From SVQP01 sp045594705 (GTDB lineage: Bacteria > Bacillota > Clostridia > Oscillospirales > CAG-272): 36,855 bases of DNA. Both the position numbers and the translations under genes were made by a program. Where the stretch lies: NCBI GenBank assembly GCA_045594705.1, contig JAZNZB010000089.1, positions 1 to 36,855 on the forward strand, given 5' to 3'. Below, one piece after another: positions 23,648 through 31,539 of the stretch (positions within the stretch are counted from its first letter, which is position 1; every line of letters starts with the position of its first letter). Under the pieces are notes generated by a model. That model was not told the DNA's origin. It was given only the letters and a program-made list of their open reading frames with translations, and ran no database searches.

Positions 23648-23906
23648 ATTCGCGTTCTCCCCCCGGTGCTTGGCACAGGGCATCACCAAATATCCCCCCT
23701 CCCGGAGGGGGGCGATGAAGGTAGGCATGCCTTGCGCTTAACTTAACCGTCATGGGAAACGATTTTGTGCCAAAACTAACAAAAAAGCATCCGTTGGCAG
23801 ATGAGCGAAAGATTTTTACGAGCGAATGGCCACTTTCACAGCCCCCCTCCGGGAGGGGGGAAGGTACAGCGCTGCTCCGGCCAAGCGCAGGGGGGAGAGT
23901 GCGAAT
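23648..23906. mobile_element. 259-bp palindromic MITE-like element B
   Basis: The two halves are inverted copies. ATTCGC at 23648 pairs with GCGAAT at 23901-23906, followed by matching TCTCCCCCC and GCTTGG blocks. The inner 20-bp block at 23694-23713 is a perfect inverted copy of 23841-23860 and is itself a CCCTCCCGGAGGG-type hairpin. The centre carries no recognisable gene. The sequence is unrelated to element A apart from its architecture. It fills most of the 640-bp gap between the nucleoside hydrolase and mscL. Confidence 0.65.
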
Positions 23907-23965
23907 AGAATGGGTTTCTGACGCTGATGTGGCAACGGAAACCGAAATGCTTTTCTGTTATATCT

Positions 23966-24008
23966 GAAAAAAAGCAGGAATCTGCTCTAAATCGAACAAA
24001 TTCCTGCT
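23966..24008 (-). terminator. Second terminator-like hairpin beyond mscL
   Basis: AGCAGGAAT (23973-23981) pairs with ATTCCTGCT (24000-24008); on the minus strand the stem is followed by seven T residues. It lies about 95 bp past the mscL stop and may back up the nearer terminator. Confidence 0.6.
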
Positions 24009-24052
24009 ATTTTTCCGCTTATTCATCAGCCACATCGAGCTGTTTTTTTGCA

Positions 24053-24085
24053 TAAAAAGGAGTCGGATGCGTGATCCGACTCCTT
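24053..24085 (-). terminator. Terminator of mscL
   Basis: Perfect 12-bp arms AAGGAGTCGGAT (24057-24068) and ATCCGACTCCTT (24074-24085) with a 5-nt loop; on the minus strand TTTTT follows. It is 16 bp beyond the mscL stop codon. Confidence 0.9.
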
Positions 24086-24101
24086 ACGTTATATGGATAT
24101 A

Positions 24102-24731
24102 TCAATCCTTCTTGAGCTCTGCAAGAATGAGTTTGAGCAGATCCTCGGTGGTGGGATTTGCCTCGCGCTCAGCCTTTGCTGCGGCTTCGGCTGCTGCGGC
24201 CTCAGCTGCTGCCTGCTCAGCGGCCTTGCGTGCCTTTTCTGCAAAGTAAGCGTTAACTGCTGCCTTGTCGCGAGCCTTGATGCCTGCCTTTTTCAGCTCC
24301 TTCTTCTGCTCCTTGGTCAGCTTGTCCTTGCCGATCTTTTCGGAGAGCTCCTTGCGCTCTTCTCTGAACTTGTTGAAGATCTTGACGATGGAGAAGAGAA
24401 CGATCGCGATCAGGAAGAAGTTGATGATGGCGTTGATAAATGCGCCCCAGTCAATGTAGATGGACTGCGCCAGATCAACCTGCGTGCCGATCACGGCACC
24501 GGCCTCGTCCACGACGTCAACCATTTCCTTGTGCAAGAAGGTGTAGATCTCGTTGAGAGAGTCCTTACCCAGAACCAGGAACAGGACGTAATTGATGATG
24601 GGCTTGAGAATGTTATTGCTAAGGCCATTGACGATTGCAGTAAAAGCACCGCCAACGATCACACCGACTGCCATATCCACGACGTTGCCGCGTGTGATAA
24701 ATTTCTTGAATTCTTCAAAAAACTTTTTCAT
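24102..24731 (-). CDS. mscL: Large-conductance mechanosensitive channel with extended tail
   Basis: 209-residue membrane protein; MscL of E. coli has 136. The N-terminus FFEEFKKFITRGNVVDMAVGVIVGGAFTAIV is the diagnostic first helix, and the second membrane helix (INAIINFFLIAIVLFSIV) is at about 100-117. Homopentamers open under membrane tension during osmotic downshock. The cytoplasmic tail has about 70 additional residues rich in Lys, Glu and Ala, including a long alanine-rich helix, before the usual terminal amphipathic helix DLLKLILAELKKD. ATG 24731 is set by AGGAGA upstream. It has a consensus promoter and its own terminator, so it is monocistronic. Confidence 0.95.
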   Translation of the reverse strand: MKKFFEEFKKFITRGNVVDMAVGVIVGGAFTAIVNGLSNNILKPIINYVLFLVLGKDSLNEIYTFLHKEMVDVVDEAGAVIGTQVDLAQSIYIDWGAFINAIINFFLIAIVLFSIVKIFNKFREERKELSEKIGKDKLTKEQKKELKKAGIKARDKAAVNAYFAEKARKAAEQAAAEAAAAEAAAKAEREANPTTEDLLKLILAELKKD

Positions 24732-24779
24732 GATTTCTCCTTTTCTTTCGACCCGAAGGGCCAAGATTTGACACCTTCT

Positions 24780-24808
24780 ATTATAAAGGATTTCTCATTG
24801 CTTGTCAA
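24780..24808 (-). promoter_or_regulatory. SigA promoter of mscL
   Basis: Minus strand: perfect TTGACA (24803-24808), 17-bp spacer, perfect TATAAT (24780-24785). The -35 lies 7 bp past the rnhA stop codon, so mscL does not depend on the rnhA transcript. Confidence 0.88.
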
Positions 24809-24815
24809 TAGAAAA

Positions 24816-25253
24816 TCACGCAAACGAGTCGGCAAAATCGGTTGCCAGCTTGTCGCATCGCTCGTTGTAAGGGTGCCCCGCGTGCCCCTTGACCCAAACG
24901 AAGGTCACATCATGGTAATCCAGCAGCTTCAAAAGCGTTTCCCACAAGTCGGGATTGAGTGCGGGAGACTTGTCCGGCTTGACCCAGCCGCGTGCCTGCC
25001 AGGATCTTGCCCAGCCCTTGGTCACGGCGTCCACCACGTACTTGGAGTCGCTTGTCAGCGTGATCTCACAGGGCTCGCGCAGAGCAGAGAGTGCGGCTAT
25101 GACAGCCGAGAGCTCCATGCGGTTGTTGGTGGTCATGGGCTCACCGCCCGAAAGCTCCTTCTCAACGCCCTTGTAAACCAAAACTGCACCCCAGCCTCCG
25201 CGACCGGGATTTCCGCGGCATGCGCCGTCGGTATATATGTCAACGTGCTTCAT
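24816..25253 (-). CDS. rnhA: Ribonuclease HI
   Basis: 145-residue cytoplasmic enzyme degrading the RNA strand of RNA-DNA hybrids. All catalytic acidic residues are visible: Asp9 (YTDGACRGNPG), Glu47 (NNRMELSA), Asp69 (TSDSKYV) and Asp134 (ERCDKLA), with the assisting His124 in VKGHAGHPYN. Length is typical of short bacterial RNase HI. ATG 25253 is chosen over ATG 25259 because GAGGTG is 6 nt from the former and almost touches the latter. The open frame runs on upstream to 26387, but that part is antisense to the E2-like gene. Divergent from that gene, with its own promoter. Confidence 0.96.
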   Translation of the reverse strand: MKHVDIYTDGACRGNPGRGGWGAVLVYKGVEKELSGGEPMTTNNRMELSAVIAALSALREPCEITLTSDSKYVVDAVTKGWARSWQARGWVKPDKSPALNPDLWETLLKLLDYHDVTFVWVKGHAGHPYNERCDKLATDFADSFA

Positions 25254-25272
25254 TTTCATCACCTCGAACAAT

Positions 25273-25301
25273 ATTTTATCATAAAAACCATTGTTTGTCA
25301 A
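25273..25301 (-). promoter_or_regulatory. SigA promoter of rnhA
   Basis: Minus strand: TTGACA (25296-25301), 17-bp spacer, TAAAAT (25273-25278) with extended ATGATAAAAT. It is back-to-back with the plus-strand promoter at 25323-25351, only 21 bp separating the two -35 boxes. Confidence 0.8.
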
Positions 25302-25322
25302 AGGTTTTGTGCGTTTTGCCAC

Positions 25323-25351
25323 TTGATTTATCCGGCATAATTCGCTATAAT
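25323..25351 (+). promoter_or_regulatory. SigA promoter of the E2-like gene and pgeF
   Basis: -35 TTGATT (25323-25328), 17-bp spacer, perfect -10 TATAAT (25346-25351), about 32 bp before the start codon. Confidence 0.75.
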
Positions 25352-25382
25352 GGAGAAAACACGTTGAAGGAGACGCCCCGAT

Positions 25383-26318
25383 ATGGAAAACGCAACCCTG
25401 GAAACACAAGCAGTGCAAGCAACGACCCAAAAAAGAAAGCGCCGTTTTGGTGACCGCAAGGACGGCAGATTGGTACGTACGCTGTACCCCATGAATAAAT
25501 TTATGCCGTTTATCATGCGCACCAGAAACGATGCCTGCAATCAGTTCTCGGACAGCATTGATATGACAGAGACCGATCCGTATATCCGTTCCAAGATCAA
25601 GCAGGGAATGGTGCACTTCTCGTTTTTGCACGTTTTTTTGGCTGCTTACGTGCGCACGGTTGCAAAGCGTCCCGAGGTCAATCGCTTTGTCAGCGGTAAC
25701 CGCATTTATGCAAGAAACAACATCGTGGTCAATATGACCATCAAGACCACCATGTCTGCCGATTCGCCCGACACCTGCATCAAGGTGTATTTTGAGCCGA
25801 CCGACACCATTGACCAGGTGTACGAAAAGTTCAACGCTGCCGTGCAGGCGGTCAAGGACGAAAGCGAGCAAAAAGCGGACGGTGAGAGCGCGTTTGATAA
25901 GACTGCGCGCGTATTGTCGGGACTGCCGCGTTTTGTACTTTTGCGTGTGATAGATCTGCTCACCTGGATGGATAACCACCGCATTCTGCCGCAGGCTCTG
26001 ATCGGTGTCAGCCCGTTTCATGGCTCGTTGTTCGTGACCAGTATGGGCTCGCTTGGCATTCGTCCGATCTATCACCACCTGTATAATTTCGGTAACCTGC
26101 CCATTTTCGTGTCGTACGGCAATAAGCGTATGGAGCTGACGCTGGACGATGAGGGCAACGTACATAAAAAGCGCATGATCGACCTCAAGGTGGTGACGGA
26201 CGAGCGTATTTGCGACGGCTATATCTATGCCTCCGCGTTCAAAACCCTCCGCAATTTGTTGGAGCATCCCAAGGTGCTGGAGCAGTCGCCCGAGATGGTC
26301 AAAGAGGATATTGACTGA
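25383..26318 (+). CDS. Stand-alone 2-oxoacid dehydrogenase E2-like acyltransferase
   Basis: 311-residue cytoplasmic protein with the fold of E2 catalytic domains and chloramphenicol acetyltransferase. It has no lipoyl or peripheral-subunit-binding domain, and no E1 or E3 gene lies nearby. The N-terminal RFGDRKDGRLVRTLYPMNKFMPFIMRTRNDA pattern fits a family recalled from clostridial genomes and annotated only as E2-like. At the C-terminus the catalytic HRxxDG motif reads ERICDG (Glu274, Asp278), so the general-base histidine is missing while the aspartate is kept. An AAGGAG lies 10 nt before the ATG. Its stop overlaps the pgeF start (TGATG). True acyltransferase activity is therefore doubtful. 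Confidence 0.75.
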   Translation: MENATLETQAVQATTQKRKRRFGDRKDGRLVRTLYPMNKFMPFIMRTRNDACNQFSDSIDMTETDPYIRSKIKQGMVHFSFLHVFLAAYVRTVAKRPEVNRFVSGNRIYARNNIVVNMTIKTTMSADSPDTCIKVYFEPTDTIDQVYEKFNAAVQAVKDESEQKADGESAFDKTARVLSGLPRFVLLRVIDLLTWMDNHRILPQALIGVSPFHGSLFVTSMGSLGIRPIYHHLYNFGNLPIFVSYGNKRMELTLDDEGNVHKKRMIDLKVVTDERICDGYIYASAFKTLRNLLEHPKVLEQSPEMVKEDID

Positions 26319-27148
26319 TGTTTGTATACAGACAGATTGGTAGGGTCGGGTATTATTACTCGACCCTGCTTCAGAGTAAACATGCATATTCCACGCGTAT
26401 CGGTGGGGTGAGCTCCACTCCCGAGACCGCGGGGCTGAATCTGGCGCATGGCCGAGGAGACGACGACGCGACCGTGCTTGAGAATCTGAAATTGTTCGCA
26501 GGAGCCGTGGGCTTTGCCCCCGAGAGCGTGATCTCTCTGCCGCAGGTACATAGCACGGACGTGCTTTACGTCACTGAGGACGACGCGGGCAGGGGATACG
26601 TTCGTCCTGCGAACGGTATGGGTGACGGATACGTGACCGATCACGATGGCGTGACGCTTGGCGTCAAGAGTGCGGACTGCGTGCCCGTTTTGTTGGAAGC
26701 AAGGAATGCTGACGGCAGTGTGCTTGCCGTTTCGGCGGTGCATGCGGGGTGGCGCGGCACGGCGGGCGGCATTGTGCCGAATGCGGTCAGGGCCTTGCGA
26801 GAGCTTTGTGGGAATGACGTTGCAATCTATGTTGCCATCGGTCCTTGCATCGGTGCTTGCTGCTTTGAGGTGGGGCGCGACTGCGTGGATGAATTTGACC
26901 GCCTTTGCGGAAAAGAGATCGTGGACGCATGCTTTACCAAGGCGCAAAACGGCAAATATTACGGTGATCTTGTCAAGGTCAACCGTCTTTTGCTGCATGA
27001 CGCAGGTGTGCCCGATGAACACATTGATGCGGCCAATATCTGCACCTGCTGCAACCCCGGGGACTTTTTCTCGCACCGCTATGCCGCCAAGCACACAAAC
27101 GGCAAGCGCGGCACCATGCTCTCGGTGATCCTCAAGAGGAATATTTGA
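26318..27148 (+). CDS. pgeF: Peptidoglycan editing factor / polyphenol oxidase family
   Basis: 276-residue protein of the PgeF/YfiH/LACC1 family. Conserved zinc-site and catalytic segments are visible: LPQVHSTDV near residue 74, SADCVPVLL near 118, VHAGWRGTAGG near 145 and the C-terminal CTCCNPGDFFSHR. Members act on purine nucleosides, and in E. coli the protein removes faulty muropeptide precursors. It is translationally coupled to the E2-like gene by a TGATG overlap. In many Bacillota pgeF sits near cell-division genes, so the present partner is less usual. No terminator is obvious behind it before the next promoter at 27243. Confidence 0.9.
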   Translation: MFVYRQIGRVGYYYSTLLQSKHAYSTRIGGVSSTPETAGLNLAHGRGDDDATVLENLKLFAGAVGFAPESVISLPQVHSTDVLYVTEDDAGRGYVRPANGMGDGYVTDHDGVTLGVKSADCVPVLLEARNADGSVLAVSAVHAGWRGTAGGIVPNAVRALRELCGNDVAIYVAIGPCIGACCFEVGRDCVDEFDRLCGKEIVDACFTKAQNGKYYGDLVKVNRLLLHDAGVPDEHIDAANICTCCNPGDFFSHRYAAKHTNGKRGTMLSVILKRNI

Positions 27149-27242
27149 AGGGAAGAGCATGCGGATTTGTCAAATAATAACGGATCCACTCGAAAAAGCA
27201 CGGAATAATTACAATATCCGCAAGAGAAACTTGCAAAAAATC

Positions 27243-27271
27243 TTGCATTATTGTTGATTCTGTGATACAAT
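27243..27271 (+). promoter_or_regulatory. SigA promoter of the M3-type peptidase gene
   Basis: -35 TTGCAT (27243-27248), 17-bp spacer, -10 TACAAT (27266-27271) with extended TGTGATACAAT. It lies about 40 bp before the start codon. Confidence 0.7.
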
Positions 27272-27311
27272 ACGTTATATATCAATTGATTCCCAGCAAA
27301 GGAGAATGGCT

Positions 27312-29354
27312 ATGAAAAAAACACTTTCACTGATATTGATTTTCGTTCTGTTATTCTCGATCGTCAGCACGCTTGTCAGCTGCTCTCACGAGCACAAATT
27401 CGAGCTGTCCGAGACTGACTCCAAGGCCGTAACCTGCACGACGGACGGTGTGGAGGTCAAGGTATGCTCCTGCGGCGAAAAGCAGGAAACCGTGATCCCC
27501 GCAACAGGACATGACCTCAAGCTGGTCACCGAATCCGCTCCCAGCTGCACAGGCACCGGCTCGGCTGACTACAAGTGCTCCAAGTGCGGCAAGATGCAGT
27601 ACAACAACATTGAAGCTCTGGGTCACAACTACGAGGAAACTCCCTCCGAGCCCTCCCGCGTCAGACGCTGCCTGAACGAGGGCTGCACCAACTGCCTGTG
27701 GAACGAGCCCGGCGACAAGCACAAGGAAACCCTGACCTTTAACTTCACCAAGGAAGACGAGGCTGCCATTGACGCCAAGTACGACGAGGTCAAGGCTCTG
27801 CTTGATGCTGCTCCCGAGTATGATCCTGCCCTGCACGGCTATGCAGAGACAGGTGCGCTGGCAGATGAATACGCAAAGGTTGACGCAGTACATACCGAGC
27901 TTTACGATATGGTCATGAACGCGATGTCCCAGCAGCAGCTTGCCATGGTTGCCTACTACTGCGACATGAAGAACACCGAGCTGGAGGAGACCTACTCCTA
28001 TATGATGGATTACCAGACTGCGGTGATCGCAAAGTTCTATACGCTTTCCCGCCCCTTCTATGATTCTTGCTACCGTGATTTCTACTACTACGGCATGACT
28101 GAGGAGGAGATCAACGCATTCCTGTTTGACTCCGACGCGATCTCCAACCCCGAGTATACGGCACTTAAGGAAAGAAACAACGCCATTGAGACCGAGTTCC
28201 TGGCACTCTCTGCCACCGAGCAGAACGAAAAACTGCCCGCTCTGTACGAGGAATTTGCCGACAACAATAACAAGATGGCTCAGCTGATGGGCTATGACAA
28301 CTATCTGGAATACGCATACGAGAACGTTTACGGCAGAGACTACACCTACGAAGACGTTGCACAGCTTTCCGGCTACATCAAGACCCACATCGCTCCCGTA
28401 TTCAACGATCTCTACACCACCTTCAGAAATCTGACCGGTTACACCGACCAAGAGCTGGCCATTTACAACAGCCAGTGCACAAAGCCCTTCTTCACCGATC
28501 TTGAGGGCAACACCAGAGTCAACGATTACATCGATCTGATGGCGTTTGATTCCAACCCCGATAAGATCATCACCTTCTCCGATGAGTTCAACAAGCTCAT
28601 GAGCGAGGGTAACATGTTCCGCGGTGACTATGAGGGCGCATTCGTAACCACCATCTACGCACCCAACCTTCCCATTGCATACTTCGGCAAGGGCTATGAC
28701 AACTGCTTTACCATCATCCATGAATTCGGCCACTATATGAACGAGGTCTACAGCTCCGAGATCTATGCGGACGGTGAATATACCCAGTCCTACGACCTTC
28801 TGGAAATGCACTCTCAGGGCAACGAGCTCTTGTATCTGTGCTATCTGGAGCAGAATGCAAACTATCCTAAGGTGGCAAATACCCTGATCAGAACCTACTC
28901 ACTGGTCAACATGTTCTACTCGACCGTAGCAGGCTTTACCATCGACAGCTTTGAGCAGGCGATCTATCTCGATCAGTACGAGGGCACCAACGCCGACGTG
29001 ATCATGGCCGACGGTACCATTTCCGCAGACGAATTCAATCTGCTCTACCAGGGCATCTGCACCGACTACGGTGTGCTGGATGCCATGGACGGCTACTGGA
29101 AATACGGCATGACCATCACCTCTCCCTGCTACTACGTATCCTACAGCGTTTCCGCGATCTCCGTGCTGCAGCTGTATGAAACCGCACAGACCGACGGCTT
29201 CGGTATTGCAAGAGAGCAGTACCTCAAGCTGTTCACCTATGTGGACGAGGATCCCGCTATGGGTATGCAGGACATCCTGGAATACGCAGGCATGCTTTCC
29301 TTCAAGGATGAACAGCTCTACATCAACCTGAGCACCTATTTTGCCAAGAAGTAA
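27312..29354 (+). CDS. Surface lipoprotein M3-type metallopeptidase
   Basis: 680-residue exported lipoprotein. A signal peptide ends in the lipobox LVSC, with lipidated Cys24. Two tandem ~33-residue cysteine repeats follow (VCSCG then ATGHDL; KCSKCG then ALGHNY), plus a third Cys-rich segment, perhaps a surface or metal-binding module. The rest resembles PepF/M3 oligopeptidases: the zinc motif HEFGH is at 470-474, and a glutamate in LEMHSQGNELL about 25-33 residues later supplies the third ligand. It probably trims peptides outside the membrane. ATG 27312 is preferred over 27306, since GGAG is 7 nt away from the former and too close to the latter. Confidence 0.85.
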   Translation: MKKTLSLILIFVLLFSIVSTLVSCSHEHKFELSETDSKAVTCTTDGVEVKVCSCGEKQETVIPATGHDLKLVTESAPSCTGTGSADYKCSKCGKMQYNNIEALGHNYEETPSEPSRVRRCLNEGCTNCLWNEPGDKHKETLTFNFTKEDEAAIDAKYDEVKALLDAAPEYDPALHGYAETGALADEYAKVDAVHTELYDMVMNAMSQQQLAMVAYYCDMKNTELEETYSYMMDYQTAVIAKFYTLSRPFYDSCYRDFYYYGMTEEEINAFLFDSDAISNPEYTALKERNNAIETEFLALSATEQNEKLPALYEEFADNNNKMAQLMGYDNYLEYAYENVYGRDYTYEDVAQLSGYIKTHIAPVFNDLYTTFRNLTGYTDQELAIYNSQCTKPFFTDLEGNTRVNDYIDLMAFDSNPDKIITFSDEFNKLMSEGNMFRGDYEGAFVTTIYAPNLPIAYFGKGYDNCFTIIHEFGHYMNEVYSSEIYADGEYTQSYDLLEMHSQGNELLYLCYLEQNANYPKVANTLIRTYSLVNMFYSTVAGFTIDSFEQAIYLDQYEGTNADVIMADGTISADEFNLLYQGICTDYGVLDAMDGYWKYGMTITSPCYYVSYSVSAISVLQLYETAQTDGFGIAREQYLKLFTYVDEDPAMGMQDILEYAGMLSFKDEQLYINLSTYFAKK

Positions 29355-29365
29355 TTGATCCCAAA

Positions 29366-29400
29366 AGGGCTTTCTCCGAACGGAGAAACCCCTCATTTTT
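29366..29400. terminator. Shared terminator of converging genes
   Basis: TTTCTCCG (29371-29378) and CGGAGAAA (29381-29388), extended by GGG and CCC outside, form the stem. CATTTTT follows on the plus strand and CTTTT on the minus strand. It lies between the peptidase stop (29354) and the alpha-galactosidase stop (29404) and could serve both. Confidence 0.75.
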
Positions 29401-29403
29401 ATT

Positions 29404-31374
29404 TTATTCTGCTGTATAGAACCACATCTGCGCGGCTTTGCGCGGCATGGTAAAGGTCATGCCGTTTTGCAAAAGCTCTGCACCCGTGTGCGTGCGTACC
29501 TCGCCGCTGACCGCCTCGGTAAAGGTGTAGGTCTTGCTTTCGTCAAACACGAACGGGCGTGCGGTAAAGGTATCGCTCTCCACCGCCACGTTGCGGATGA
29601 TCTGCACAAAACCCTTGCCATCCTCGTCAAACTGCAGCGCATACCAGTCGTGAATGTCCTTGCGGCATTCTGTGAGCGGGTAGTAGTCGGCACGCAGCAT
29701 GATCTCGGCCGCCCTGCGCCAGATGGCATGATAGACGCGCCCCTGCGCAAACTGTACCTCGTCGTGATAGTATTCGGTCATGTCGGTCATGGCGGGAGCC
29801 ATGGCATTCTGATATGCAAAACCGTCAATGCGGTGGGGCTGACCGTTGTAAATGCCGTCGTCACCGCACCAATTGAAGTTGTGCGCTCGGAAATAGGGGA
29901 TCCACTCAAACATCTGTCTGTGCTGCGCCTGCTTCATGTAGTGGTCGCCGTAACCAACGTCGGTGTAGTGTAGGGGCACTGCGCGGCGCATGGTCTCGGG
30001 GTCGTTTCGTCTGCCGCCCGAGGCGCAGGAATCGATCCAAAGGCCGGGGTTGCGCTCAAGCAGCGAATCCCAGTAGCGGTAGTAGCCCTGAATGTGCAGG
30101 TTTTCCAACACACCCTCGCGTCCCGGCTCGCTGTTCTGCTGCCAGAAGGGCATGGGCTGGAAGTTGAAGTCCTGGCGGTAGATATCCACGCCAAATTCCT
30201 TGATCATGGAGTCGATCTTGTCGATCAGCCAGTCGCAGGCCACGGGATCTGCCAGGTTAAAGAGGGCATTGGTTAGCCAGAATTGATTGTCGCCCTTGTA
30301 AAACAGCAGAAATTCGGGATGCTCACGCCACATGTCGGTATCCTTGTAGTTGCGCTCCGGCTCAAACCACAAAAGCAGGTCGATGCCGTTTTTGTGCAGG
30401 TGATCCGAAACGGGCTTGAGTCCGTTGGGGTAATTCTCCTCGTTCAGACGCAAGTTTCCTACGCCCACACCCCAATCGTAGTTGCAGGGATACCAGCCTG
30501 CGTCGATCCACCAGCCGTCGGGCTCAAAGCCCTTTTGCAGGTAGGTGTCGATGGCCTCTTTCTGATTTTGCTCGGTCGTGCCCGAAAACTCGCTCTTGCC
30601 GTCGATCGCCCAGGTGTGCACAAACAGCTTGGGGGAGAGCGGCTTGCCGTCTTTTTCGCGGGGCAGCATGTGCGCAAAGTAATAGGAACGCCACAGATTT
30701 CTGCCGCGGTCGTGTCCGCCCTCAAAGATCTGCATGGTCAGGCGGGGCGTACGTACGCTCTCGCCCGGCTTTAAGTATGCGTTGAAAAAGCCTTGACCTG
30801 CGGTAAAGTGCGCGCCTGCTTCGGTCATCGCAAAATCCGCGCTCCAGTGGCCACTCCAACCAATGGCAAGGTTGACGCCCCATGCGGGAGTCAGCAGTCG
30901 CATATAGGGAAATGCGCCGTTGCAAGACGTACCGTCACCCGCGGGTGCAATGCAAAGCGGTGCAGCGGTCAGTCGGTCGGTCTGCCATTCGTAGCCATTG
31001 ACGCCGCAGGTGTCGCCGTTGCCATGATACAAGGATGCAGACTCGGCCTCGAAGGTGGTGGTAAATCTCCAATCCGAGATGGTGGCGGATGCGTGATCCG
31101 AGACGTTTTGGATGCTCATGACCCATTCACTCACGGCAAAATCGCGGTAAGTAAAGTGATCCGCAGTCAAAAGCAGACCGTCCTTGGTTTTGGCGGTGAT
31201 GCGGTAGCGCGTGATGCTCGCGTCAATGCGCTCGCGCTCAACCTGCGGGCAGAATTCCCCGGGAAAGCCCTCGTAGCGCGTACCGTCCAGCGTGAAAGTA
31301 AAGGGAACTTTGGCGGGATCGTGATGGTCCTCTGCAAAACGCAGCAGAGCCATATCCTTTTGCGTGTGCTTCAT
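29404..31374 (-). CDS. GH36-type alpha-galactosidase
   Basis: 656-residue cytoplasmic glycosidase releasing terminal alpha-galactosyl residues, as from melibiose or raffinose-family sugars. An N-terminal beta-supersandwich (about 1-240) precedes a barrel with WWIDAGW near 290. The nucleophile is probably Asp402 in YRQDFNF and the acid/base Asp472 in HYTDVG; their 70-residue spacing equals that of characterised GH36 enzymes. SCASGGRRND near 449-458 is the third family motif. No signal peptide. ATG 31374 follows AAGGAG by about 8-9 nt, whereas the longer frame begins with an unsupported TTG at 31392. Transcribed alone; no sugar transporter lies beside it. Confidence 0.88.
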   Translation of the reverse strand: MKHTQKDMALLRFAEDHHDPAKVPFTFTLDGTRYEGFPGEFCPQVERERIDASITRYRITAKTKDGLLLTADHFTYRDFAVSEWVMSIQNVSDHASATISDWRFTTTFEAESASLYHGNGDTCGVNGYEWQTDRLTAAPLCIAPAGDGTSCNGAFPYMRLLTPAWGVNLAIGWSGHWSADFAMTEAGAHFTAGQGFFNAYLKPGESVRTPRLTMQIFEGGHDRGRNLWRSYYFAHMLPREKDGKPLSPKLFVHTWAIDGKSEFSGTTEQNQKEAIDTYLQKGFEPDGWWIDAGWYPCNYDWGVGVGNLRLNEENYPNGLKPVSDHLHKNGIDLLLWFEPERNYKDTDMWREHPEFLLFYKGDNQFWLTNALFNLADPVACDWLIDKIDSMIKEFGVDIYRQDFNFQPMPFWQQNSEPGREGVLENLHIQGYYRYWDSLLERNPGLWIDSCASGGRRNDPETMRRAVPLHYTDVGYGDHYMKQAQHRQMFEWIPYFRAHNFNWCGDDGIYNGQPHRIDGFAYQNAMAPAMTDMTEYYHDEVQFAQGRVYHAIWRRAAEIMLRADYYPLTECRKDIHDWYALQFDEDGKGFVQIIRNVAVESDTFTARPFVFDESKTYTFTEAVSGEVRTHTGAELLQNGMTFTMPRKAAQMWFYTAE

Positions 31375-31412
31375 ATTCCTGCTCCTTTGCAAAATATTTC
31401 TGCTTTTATTCT

Positions 31413-31441
31413 ATTATATCATACAATATCCTGTGTGGCAA
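31413..31441 (-). promoter_or_regulatory. SigA promoter of the alpha-galactosidase
   Basis: Minus strand: -35 TTGCCA (31436-31441), 17-bp spacer, perfect -10 TATAAT (31413-31418) in extended ATGATATAAT context. It lies about 40 bp upstream of the start codon. Confidence 0.75.
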
Positions 31442-31481
31442 GCGTCAAATATTAATAATTCTTAAGAATGAGCCAAGGTTC

Positions 31482-31510
31482 TTGTCGGGAAATGTCGCGT
31501 GTGATACAAT
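31482..31510 (+). promoter_or_regulatory. SigA promoter of the YwaF-like gene
   Basis: -35 TTGTCG (31482-31487), 17-bp spacer, -10 TACAAT (31505-31510) with extended TGTGATACAAT, 30 bp before the start codon. It is divergent from the alpha-galactosidase promoter, with an AT-rich stretch containing the palindrome ATTCTTAAGAAT between them. Confidence 0.7.
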
Positions 31511-31539
31511 GTAGGCAGAAAAATGAAAGGGAGAGAAAC

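Noticed and set aside
20781..23906. CRISPR-like repeats
   Set aside because: The repeats are inverted pairs forming long hairpins. There is no series of direct repeats with equal spacers and no cas gene.
24816..26387. A 523-residue minus-strand frame that would fuse a long N-terminal region to RNase HI
   Set aside because: The upstream part is antisense to the E2-like gene and crosses two promoters. The RNase HI start at 25253 has a ribosome site at the right distance, and the protein from there is a complete enzyme.
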